DNA from: Acidobacteriota bacterium
Lineage (GTDB): Bacteria > Acidobacteriota > Terriglobia > UBA7540
Length of the DNA: 5,553 bases
NCBI GenBank assembly: GCA_021789565.1
Contig: JAJYJL010000658.1
Span: forward strand, 1 to 5,553
Reading direction: 5' to 3'
Shown here: in pieces, positions 1-4,745 of the stretch
How positions within the stretch are numbered: position 1 is the first letter of the stretch
Layout of the letters: every line of letters starts with the position of its first letter
Notes under the pieces: model-generated
Database searches by the model: none
Seen by the model: only the letters and a program-made list of their open reading frames with translations
What the model was told of the DNA's origin: nothing
Program-made: the position numbers and the translations under genes

Positions 1-46
1 AGCCAAACTTGGCGAGTGGCCAGCGTATATTTAACCCGGCTCTTTA
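1..46. other. Window edge, no assignable gene
   Basis: All three plus-strand frames are open at the left edge and close quickly, with TAA at 32-34, 45-47 and 70-72. The tail of an upstream gene could end here, but the at most 23 residues visible are too few to identify. The frame ending at 45-47 shares bases with the next ATG (TAATG), which would fit coupling to an upstream gene. No promoter is recognisable. Confidence 0.3.
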
Positions 47-790
47 ATGGAACGCATCCCGCAGGACGCTAACGAGAAAGCTCCTGGTTTTGACGCTGGC
101 ATAGCTTGTGCCACTGATGCAATTCCGAGAGAAAAACAGGAATTAGCCGCCCATCTCCACGCCAATTATACTAAAGACGCTGTGATGCAGGTTAGAAAAG
201 AAGCGGCAGAGCATAATCCGGATTCTCAAACTGCTTGGTGGCTTTCAGCCTGTTCGGTTTGTAAGGAAGGCGAAATTGACGGTCCGGCGTTCTTAAAACA
301 GATGGAAGATTTTAAGGCCATCGCCGCTGACCCAAACAACATTGAGGCGTTGAATCTTGTCTCTTATGATTATGCGCTGCGCCGCCGTACCAACCAGCCC
401 AAAGCGGAGGAGTACGCCCAAAAAGTCCTCACGCTGGTCCCCACGACGAAGAAGCCCGAGGGTATGACCGATGACGCTTTCAAGGCCCAGCAGAACCTGC
501 AGGAAGGCATGGCCCACCTGACCGTTGGCTACCTGGAGCTTGAAAAGACCGGGGCATCCCACCGGACCGCCGGAGCCATCAAGGAACTTCAGCAGGCCAC
601 CGAGCTGTTGAGCGCCAATCCTGAATTGTTGGGGGAAGCCTATTATTTCCTGGGTTATTCCTATGAGGCGCTCTACCCACCAAATCATCGCCAGGCCATC
701 GCCGCACTGGAACACGCCGCCAGCAGCCAGAACTCGATGCAGGGCCAGGCCCGCGGGCTGATTGCCAAGATCAGGAGTGTTGCGCGCTAG
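47..790 (+). CDS. TPR-repeat protein of unknown role
   Basis: The 247-residue product is predicted to be mostly helical. Its clearest tetratricopeptide repeat is at about residues 196-229 (GEAYYFLGYSYEAL, then AIAALEHAA), with the small and aromatic residues at the usual TPR positions. Weaker repeat-like helices lie around residues 85-130 (DPNNIEALN, AEEYAQKVL) and 145-185. A PEGMTDDAF segment near residue 137 resembles an insert I recall from acidobacterial TPR proteins. TPR proteins act as protein-protein scaffolds; no partner or catalytic role can be read here. The ATG at 47 is the first start after an in-frame stop at 32-34, but it has no Shine-Dalgarno sequence and no signal peptide follows, although many related proteins are exported. 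ATG 185 is an alternative start. The 5' part is visibly less GC-rich than the 3' part, so the N-terminus may be truncated or recombined. The coding call is firm, the start is not. Confidence 0.8.
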   Translation: MERIPQDANEKAPGFDAGIACATDAIPREKQELAAHLHANYTKDAVMQVRKEAAEHNPDSQTAWWLSACSVCKEGEIDGPAFLKQMEDFKAIAADPNNIEALNLVSYDYALRRRTNQPKAEEYAQKVLTLVPTTKKPEGMTDDAFKAQQNLQEGMAHLTVGYLELEKTGASHRTAGAIKELQQATELLSANPELLGEAYYFLGYSYEALYPPNHRQAIAALEHAASSQNSMQGQARGLIAKIRSVAR

Positions 791-794
791 CAAC
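779..794 (+). terminator. Weak hairpin over the TPR gene stop codon
   Basis: GTTGC (779-783) pairs with GCAAC (790-794) around a 6-nt loop, and the stop codon TAG (788-790) falls across the loop and the 3' arm. No T-tract follows. A 5-bp stem is easily due to chance; it is listed because similar but stronger stem-loops follow other genes in the window. Confidence 0.15.
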
Positions 795-820
795 TCTGTG
801 GAATCCGCTTCCGGGCCAAG

Positions 821-845
821 CCGAGCGGAGCGAAGCATCTGCTGG
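821..845. repeat. Possible dispersed intergenic repeat fragment
   Basis: The stretch contains a tandem GAGCG GAGCG (823-832) followed by AAGCATCTGCTGGGA. It resembles a short degenerate intergenic element (in reverse, GCAGATGCTTCGCTCCGCTC) that I recall from acidobacterial and related genomes. There is only one copy in this window, so repetition cannot be shown here. Confidence 0.25.
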
Positions 846-944
846 GATTTTCCTGTGACCGCAAATGCATATGCCTCCCTTCACTGGCGATGACCTTAAT
901 CAGTGCTCCTTCGGCAATCCATCAGGTTGCCAGGCGATAAGAAT

Positions 945-962
945 CGGAATGGGAAGATTCCG
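945..962. repeat. Small perfect inverted repeat in intergenic DNA
   Basis: CGGAAT (945-950) and ATTCCG (957-962) are exact reverse complements separated by 6 nt. An overlapping pair, GAATC (941-945) and GATTC (956-960), has nearly the same centre. It lies about 45 bases upstream of a candidate -35 box, so it could be a regulator site for the lipoprotein gene, but nothing identifies the regulator and the length is within chance expectation. The rest of the 791-1075 gap shows no open frame with gene-like features. Confidence 0.2.
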
Positions 963-1007
963 CTGGACTCCCGGCATCAAGCAGAGCAGGATGAAAAGAC
1001 AAACAAT

Positions 1008-1036
1008 TTGACATGCCCGCCGGCGCCGCTTTTGAG
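1008..1036 (+). promoter_or_regulatory. Candidate promoter for the lipoprotein gene
   Basis: A perfect -35 hexamer TTGACA sits at 1008-1013. With a 17-bp spacer the -10 position is TTTGAG (1031-1036), matching only 3 of 6 consensus bases, so the box is poor. The spacer contains the 8-bp palindrome CGGCGCCG (1021-1028), a place where repressors or MerR-type activators can bind, though such palindromes are common in GC-rich DNA. A start near 1043 would give a leader of about 33 nt. Confidence 0.3.
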
Positions 1037-1075
1037 AGATAGAAAGCAGGGACTGGCTGGGCCAAAGGGGCAAAG

Positions 1076-1498
1076 ATGAAGAAAATTGCATTGACTCTGG
1101 CAGGAATTCTGATTTTGCTGACGGCTGCCTGCAGCCAGCAGCCCGCAAACAGCGGCTCACAGTCGAGCGCTTCGACGGGCCAAAGCCAGGCCGCCGCTCC
1201 CACAAACGCGGCAAACTCTTTTTCGGGTGATATTATGGACAGCATGTGCGCAGGGATGGGCGGCCACGGGCAGATGCTGCAAAGCGGGAAGATGAAGAAT
1301 GCGAAAGAATGCACTCTGGAGTGCGTGAAGATGGGCGCCACGTACGTTCTTTACAACGCGGCGACGAATACGACCTATCAGCTTGACGACCAGAAAACAC
1401 CCGAACAGTTCGCCGGGGAGAAGGTCAACGTGAACGGGACCCTTGACGCCGGCACGAAGACCATCCATGTCGAGAAAATTACCGCCGCAACATCCTGA
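1076..1498 (+). CDS. Small Cys/His lipoprotein, uncharacterised family
   Basis: The 140-residue protein starts with a classic lipoprotein signal peptide: Lys2-Lys3, a hydrophobic core at residues 4-15, then T-A-A-C with the lipidated Cys at 19. A Ser/Gln/Ala/Asn-rich linker (20-48) leads to a compact domain (49-136). That domain opens with SGDIMDSMC (Cys58), then His64, a CTLEC pair (Cys79, Cys83), and V-rich strands ending in VNGTLDAGTKTIHVEKI, which suggests a small beta-barrel. This layout (DSxC, His, CxxxC, GxxYVLY) resembles an acidobacterial secreted family, possibly the one Pfam calls DUF5818; I cannot verify the name. The Cys/His set could bind metal or form a disulfide; function is unknown. 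The start is supported by AAAGGGG (1064-1070) 5 nt before ATG. It appears to be a single-gene unit between a candidate promoter and a strong hairpin. It should be anchored in the envelope facing the periplasm. Confidence 0.85.
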   Translation: MKKIALTLAGILILLTAACSQQPANSGSQSSASTGQSQAAAPTNAANSFSGDIMDSMCAGMGGHGQMLQSGKMKNAKECTLECVKMGATYVLYNAATNTTYQLDDQKTPEQFAGEKVNVNGTLDAGTKTIHVEKITAATS

Positions 1499-1500
1499 TA

Positions 1501-1518
1501 CGCGCACATGTGAGCGCG
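1501..1518 (+). other. Short GC hairpin after the lipoprotein gene
   Basis: CGCGC (1501-1505) pairs with GCGCG (1514-1518) around an 8-nt loop, starting 2 nt after the stop codon. No T-rich stretch follows, so on its own it is not a convincing terminator. Confidence 0.25.
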
Positions 1519-1563
1519 GAGTCGTACTACTCTCGTCCGAACCGCAAGCCGTGATTGATCTGC

Positions 1564-1600
1564 CTGCTCCCTTCCGGCCCTCGCAGCAGGGAGGGAGCAG
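1564..1600 (+). terminator. Strong 12-bp hairpin, terminator-like but without T-tract
   Basis: CTGCTCCCTTCC (1564-1575) pairs with GGGAGGGAGCAG (1589-1600) as 12 consecutive pairs including one T-G wobble, with a 13-nt loop. It lies 65 bases after the lipoprotein stop and 51 bases before the TATAAT ahead of cbs, the right place to separate the two units. The 3' side reads AAGCCCATCC, with no T-run, so it is not a canonical intrinsic terminator. It may act with Rho, protect a 3' end from nucleases, or be a repeat element. Confidence 0.45.
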
Positions 1601-1650
1601 AAGCCCATCCAATCACAAGCCGATCTCCCTGTTCCTCACCTTTCGTGGGT

Positions 1651-1656
1651 TATAAT
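1651..1656 (+). promoter_or_regulatory. Perfect -10 box TATAAT before cbs
   Basis: TATAAT matches the sigma-70-type -10 consensus at all six bases. No good -35 box is found 15-19 bp upstream, so the promoter call rests on the -10 alone. Transcription would start near 1663, giving a leader of about 25 nt to the ATG at 1688. The upstream in-frame ATG (1655-1657) overlaps this box and would not be in the transcript. Confidence 0.4.
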
Positions 1657-1687
1657 GGCTCGAAACCTTCAATTGAACGGTGTTCTT

Positions 1688-3076
1688 ATGCGATATAACA
1701 ACATTCTTGAGGCCATCGGCCACACACCTCTCGTCAGGCTCAACCGCCTGGGCCGCAGCTTCAAAGCGGAAGTTTATGCCAAGTGCGACTACCTGAATCC
1801 CGGCGGCAGCGTCAAAGACCGGATTGGCATCTCCATGGTAGAGGATGCCGAAAAGCGCGGACTGCTGAAGCCCGGCGGCACCATCATTGAAGGGACATCG
1901 GGCAACACCGGCATGGGACTGGCGCTCGTGGCCGTCATCAAGGGCTACAAGGCCATCTTCACCATCACAGACAAGCAATCCAAGGAAAAGATTGACCTGC
2001 TGAAAGCGATGGGGGCCGAAGTGATTGTGTGCCCGACGGCCGTCGCTCCGGATGACCCACGCAGTTATACTTCTGTCGCCAAAAAGCTTGCCAGGGAAAT
2101 TCCAAACTCTTTCCACGCCAACCAGTACGATAATCCCGCAAATCCTGCCATTCATTTTGCGACAACGGGACTGGAAATCTGGGAGGACAGCGAAGGACGG
2201 ATCACACACTTTATCGCAGGCATGGGAACGGGCGGAACGATCACGGGGATCGGGCGTTACCTGAAGCAGCAGAACCCGGAAGTGAAGATTATCGGCGTAG
2301 ACCCTATGGGATCTATTCTTCATGACTTTTTCCATAGCGGCACAATGGGCAAAGCGGAAACTTACAAGGTGGAGGGAATCGGAGAAGACTTCCTGCCCAA
2401 GGCCCTCGACTTCAGCGTGATTGATGACATCGTTCAGGTGGGTGACAAGGATTCGTTCCTCTGGGCGCGCAAGCTGGCCCGCATGGAAGCCATCTTTGCC
2501 GGCGGCTCCGCGGGAACGGCCATTGCCGGGGCCATGAAGGTGCTTCCCTCGCTGACTGAGAAGGATTTTGTGGTGATTTTTGTTCCGGACACGGGTATGC
2601 GCTATCTGAGCAAGATCTACAACGATGAGTGGATGCGGGACAACCGCTACTTTGAGTCGGGACTGCCGCTGACCGCCTCGGACATTGTGCAGGCCAAGGC
2701 TGCCATGGGCCAGCCTCAGGAACTCGTACGGCTGTCGCCTTCAGATTCGCTTGACGATGCGCTCGACCGGATGCAGGCCAATGACTTTTCGCAACTCCCC
2801 GTCTTTGAAAATGAAACGCCCGTCGGCGCTCTCTATGAGGATGACATCCTGGACTTGACGCTGCAGGGCAAGGACTTCAAGAAACTCGCCGTCCGTGAAG
2901 CCATGCGCGAGGCTTTCCCGGTGCTGCCGCCCTCGGCCGTCATCGACCAGGTGACATCCTGCATCACGAGAGATTGCCCGGCTGTTTTTATTGACCTAGG
3001 CGAACACCGGTACGAAATCCTGACCAAATACGATCTTCTCCACGCGATTGCGCGCCTGGTCCGGCGCCCGCAGTAA
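1688..3076 (+). CDS. cbs: Cystathionine beta-synthase with C-terminal CBS-domain pair
   Basis: This 462-residue cytoplasmic PLP enzyme most likely condenses homocysteine with serine (or an activated serine) to cystathionine, the entry step of reverse transsulfuration; cysteine synthase or H2S-forming side activity is possible. The fold-type II core (about 1-325) has PGGSVKDR with PLP Lys43, the phosphate or substrate loop TSGNTG (70-75), the glycine loop GMGTGGTITG (178-187) and GGSAGT (272-277), whose Ser274 is expected near the pyridine nitrogen. The segment YKVEGIGEDFLP (226-237) is typical of cystathionine beta-synthases rather than CysK. Two CBS modules (about 333-396 and 400-457) follow; in other enzymes these bind adenosyl ligands. 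The N-terminal heme segment of animal enzymes is absent. ATG 1688 is preferred over in-frame ATG 1655 because homologues begin close to NNILEAIGHTPLVRL and 1655 lies in the -10 box, though neither has a clear Shine-Dalgarno sequence. No cystathionine gamma-lyase gene is adjacent. Confidence 0.9.
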   Translation: MRYNNILEAIGHTPLVRLNRLGRSFKAEVYAKCDYLNPGGSVKDRIGISMVEDAEKRGLLKPGGTIIEGTSGNTGMGLALVAVIKGYKAIFTITDKQSKEKIDLLKAMGAEVIVCPTAVAPDDPRSYTSVAKKLAREIPNSFHANQYDNPANPAIHFATTGLEIWEDSEGRITHFIAGMGTGGTITGIGRYLKQQNPEVKIIGVDPMGSILHDFFHSGTMGKAETYKVEGIGEDFLPKALDFSVIDDIVQVGDKDSFLWARKLARMEAIFAGGSAGTAIAGAMKVLPSLTEKDFVVIFVPDTGMRYLSKIYNDEWMRDNRYFESGLPLTASDIVQAKAAMGQPQELVRLSPSDSLDDALDRMQANDFSQLPVFENETPVGALYEDDILDLTLQGKDFKKLAVREAMREAFPVLPPSAVIDQVTSCITRDCPAVFIDLGEHRYEILTKYDLLHAIARLVRRPQ

Positions 3077-3085
3077 GGGCGCTGG
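3061..3085 (+). terminator. Hairpin enclosing the cbs stop codon
   Basis: CCGGCGCCC (3061-3069) pairs with GGGCGCTGG (3077-3085) as nine consecutive pairs including one G-T wobble. The 7-nt loop GCAGTAA ends with the cbs stop codon. Only a TTT (3093-3095) lies a few bases downstream, so it is not a canonical intrinsic terminator. It could attenuate read-through or stabilise the 3' end, which would fit the promoter that starts immediately downstream. Confidence 0.35.
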
Positions 3086-3093
3086 GTCGCAGT

Positions 3094-3122
3094 TTGACAA
3101 TTCGCCGACCGCACCTGAGAAT
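3094..3122 (+). promoter_or_regulatory. Promoter for the mrp-DUF971 unit
   Basis: TTGACA (3094-3099) is a perfect -35 hexamer. After an ideal 17-bp spacer comes GAGAAT (3117-3122), matching the -10 consensus at 4 of 6 bases. Transcription would begin near 3129, about 33 nt before the mrp ATG. It is the best promoter in the window and suggests mrp is transcribed independently of cbs. Confidence 0.5.
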
Positions 3123-3161
3123 GCTATTTAATCCATTGAGAAAGAATATCCGGGAGAAAAC

Positions 3162-4223
3162 ATGAGCCAGAGAGTCAGTCCGCAGCAGGTGCTGGAGGCG
3201 CTGAAAGGCGTCGAGGATGCTGCGCAGCAGAAGGACATCGTTTCACTGGGCTACGTCAAGGACATTGAGGTCGCGACCGACCGCACGGTGATCGTGATTG
3301 AGATGAAGACGGCCGGCTCTCCGAAAGCGAATTCCCAGCTTGCCGCAGCTATCCGAAAGGCGGTTGAAACGATTGGCGTCGAAAAGGTCGAGGTTGAAAT
3401 CGCCACCCCCTCGGCGGCCCCTCCCAAAACAAAATCCAACCTGATTCCACAGGTAAAGACCACTATTGCCGTAGCCAGCGGCAAGGGCGGAGTCGGCAAG
3501 TCCACTGTGGCAGCTAACCTTGCCGTGGCGCTCTATCGCCAGGGCGCAAAGGTCGGCCTGATGGATACGGACGTTTACGGGCCCAGTGTCCCGGCCCTGA
3601 TGGGCGTCAAGCAGGAACCCCGCGTGGTGAATGGCAAACTCGAACCTCCGGTCGAATGGGGCGTCAAGATCATTTCCATGGGTTTTTTTCTTCCGCACGA
3701 TGAAGCCATCATCTGGCGCGGCCCCATGCTGCACAAAACGATCCAGCAGTTTCTGGGTGACGTAAACTGGGGCGAACTCGACTACCTGGTGATGGATTTG
3801 CCGCCGGGAACCGGTGACATCCAGCTGAGCCTTTCGCAGACTATTCCGCTGACCGGCGCGGTCATAGTTTCCACACCGCAGGACCTTGCGCTCGATGTCG
3901 CCTGGAAGGCGATCGCCATGTTCAAAAAGCTGAACATACCCATTCTGGGAATTGTCGAGAACATGAGTTATTATGTGTGCCCCCACTGCGGCGTTCGGGA
4001 AGAGATTTTTGGCCATGGCGGGGCCAAAGAGGCGGCGGACCGGTTGGAAATTCCTTTTCTGGGTGAAATTCCGCTCGATCCCAAGGTCCGCATCCAGAGC
4101 GATGCCGGACGGCCGATTGCGCTCGATCTGAATTCGCCGCTGGCGGAGGCTTACCAAGCCGTAGCAAAGGCCCTTGTGGAACAGGTGAGCCGCGCCGGCG
4201 AACACGTGCCAGAGATCATTTAG
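3162..4223 (+). CDS. mrp: Mrp/ApbC (NBP35-type) iron-sulfur cluster carrier ATPase
   Basis: The 353-residue cytoplasmic P-loop ATPase belongs to the family that binds a [4Fe-4S] cluster at a dimer interface and passes it to apoproteins. An N-terminal MIP18/DUF59 domain (about 6-82) is followed by a Pro/Lys linker and the NTPase domain from about 99. The deviant Walker A reads SGKGGVGKST (106-115), with signature Lys108 and P-loop Lys113. MDTDVYGPSVP (134-144) is the switch I region and MDLPPGTGD (211-219) the Walker B/switch II region. ENMSYYVCPHCG (266-277) carries the CxxC pair Cys273/Cys276 expected to ligate the cluster. Length and motif order are those of full bacterial Mrp proteins. The MIP18 domain has SP at 53-54 where many relatives have CP. 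ATG 3162 follows GGGAG (3152-3156) by 5 nt. The DUF971 gene downstream is separated by only 10 nt, so the two are very likely an operon. Confidence 0.95.
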   Translation: MSQRVSPQQVLEALKGVEDAAQQKDIVSLGYVKDIEVATDRTVIVIEMKTAGSPKANSQLAAAIRKAVETIGVEKVEVEIATPSAAPPKTKSNLIPQVKTTIAVASGKGGVGKSTVAANLAVALYRQGAKVGLMDTDVYGPSVPALMGVKQEPRVVNGKLEPPVEWGVKIISMGFFLPHDEAIIWRGPMLHKTIQQFLGDVNWGELDYLVMDLPPGTGDIQLSLSQTIPLTGAVIVSTPQDLALDVAWKAIAMFKKLNIPILGIVENMSYYVCPHCGVREEIFGHGGAKEAADRLEIPFLGEIPLDPKVRIQSDAGRPIALDLNSPLAEAYQAVAKALVEQVSRAGEHVPEII

Positions 4224-4230
4224 GAGTGAG
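4222..4230 (+). promoter_or_regulatory. Ribosome binding site overlapping the mrp stop codon
   Basis: AGGAGTGAG begins inside the mrp stop codon TAG (4221-4223). Its AGGAG core ends 7 nt before the GTG at 4234. A terminating ribosome would therefore be delivered directly to the next start, a layout typical of translational coupling. It also fixes GTG 4234 as the start, since no ATG precedes the conserved domain. Confidence 0.65.
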
Positions 4231-4233
4231 GGC

Positions 4234-4575
4234 GTGGACTTAGCTCCCAGGACGATCCGGCTGCATGGCGACGGCAACGATCTGGTCGTGGAGTGGGCAG
4301 ACGGACATCACAGTGCATATTCTTACCAGTACCTTCGCAACCGGTGCCCTTGCGCCACGTGCCTCAATTCCGAACCCGCGCCGCAGTGGGAAGGCGGGCC
4401 GCTCCCAATGTTCGGCACCGGGCCGCTGAAGCCGGACAAGGCGGAACTAGTGGGGCGCTACGCTCTGCAGATTTATTGGAGTGATGGGCACTCTTCCGGT
4501 ATCTATACTTTTGATTATCTCCGGGAACTTTGTCCCTGCGCCGATTGTGAAACGGCTCGCGACAACATTCCATAA
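4234..4575 (+). CDS. DUF971 (GBBH-like N-terminal domain) protein with two CPCxxC motifs
   Basis: The 113-residue product is a stand-alone DUF971 domain, the fold that forms the zinc-binding N-terminal domain of gamma-butyrobetaine hydroxylase. It has two related halves. The first has EWADGHHSAYSYQYLR then CPCATC (Cys38, Cys40, Cys43). The second has YWSDGHSSGIYTFDYLR then CPCADC (Cys100, Cys102, Cys105). In human BBOX1 zinc is held by three Cys of such a motif plus a His from the second half; the counterparts here are Cys38/40/43 and His86. The second CPCxxC with His25 could form a mirrored site. No oxygenase domain is attached, so hydroxylase activity is not expected. Coupling to mrp, and the fusion of the same domains in plant HCF101, point to a role in Fe-S cluster transfer or target binding; this is inference. 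The start is GTG, with a good ribosome binding site. Confidence 0.85.
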   Translation: MDLAPRTIRLHGDGNDLVVEWADGHHSAYSYQYLRNRCPCATCLNSEPAPQWEGGPLPMFGTGPLKPDKAELVGRYALQIYWSDGHSSGIYTFDYLRELCPCADCETARDNIP

Positions 4576-4581
4576 CGTGCG

Positions 4582-4599
4582 TTAAAGCCGGGGCTTTAA
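4582..4599 (+). terminator. Perfect inverted repeat after the mrp-DUF971 unit
   Basis: TTAAAGCC (4582-4589) and GGCTTTAA (4592-4599) are exact reverse complements. As RNA this gives a 7-bp stem with a CGGG tetraloop. It begins 6 nt after the DUF971 stop codon, consistent with a transcript end, but only GTTT follows at a distance and there is no T-run. The stem together with the following GGGATGCCGTTTCC resembles intergenic repeats I recall from acidobacterial genomes, so it could be a dispersed element rather than a terminator. Confidence 0.4.
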
Positions 4600-4745
4600 G
4601 GGATGCCGTTTCCAGGGCCTGAGCTGGCCGGCAGATGTGGACCCGTTCTCAGGAAAAGACCACGTTGTCTTATTGAATTCCGAACTGCACCCTGGGGCAA
4701 TCCGTCATTTAACAAGTCTATCGGTACGCCGAGAGGAAGAAGACC

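Noticed and set aside
293..838. Minus-strand open frame opposite the TPR gene
   Set aside because: The plus-strand TPR pattern explains the region. The antisense translation has no family-like features.
900..1341. Two overlapping minus-strand frames across the gap before the lipoprotein gene
   Set aside because: Both extend into the antisense of the lipoprotein gene, one through its signal peptide and the other well into its mature domain, and neither shows domain-like sequence. The gap is better read as regulatory or intergenic DNA.
1613..2335. Minus-strand open frame covering the 5' half of cbs
   Set aside because: It overlaps the conserved PLP core of cbs in antisense and has no recognisable domain.
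1688..3076. Reading the PLP enzyme as cysteine synthase (CysK)
   Set aside because: The core motifs are shared, but the C-terminal CBS-domain pair and the YKVEGIGEDFLP segment favour cystathionine beta-synthase. Substrate preference still needs an assay.
3243..4277. Long open frame on the minus strand, antisense to most of mrp
   Set aside because: It lies opposite a gene whose conserved Mrp motifs span the whole length. Its translation shows no recognisable motif, and long antisense frames are expected opposite GC-rich genes.
4234..4575. Reading the DUF971 protein as a gamma-butyrobetaine hydroxylase
   Set aside because: Only the N-terminal domain is present. The catalytic Fe(II)/2-oxoglutarate oxygenase domain is absent and the next gene is unrelated.
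4673..4701. Possible promoter TTGAAT, 17-bp spacer, GGCAAT before the beta-propeller gene
   Set aside because: Only 4 of 6 and 3 of 6 bases match the consensus, which is expected by chance in a 170-base gap. The true promoter is not identifiable.
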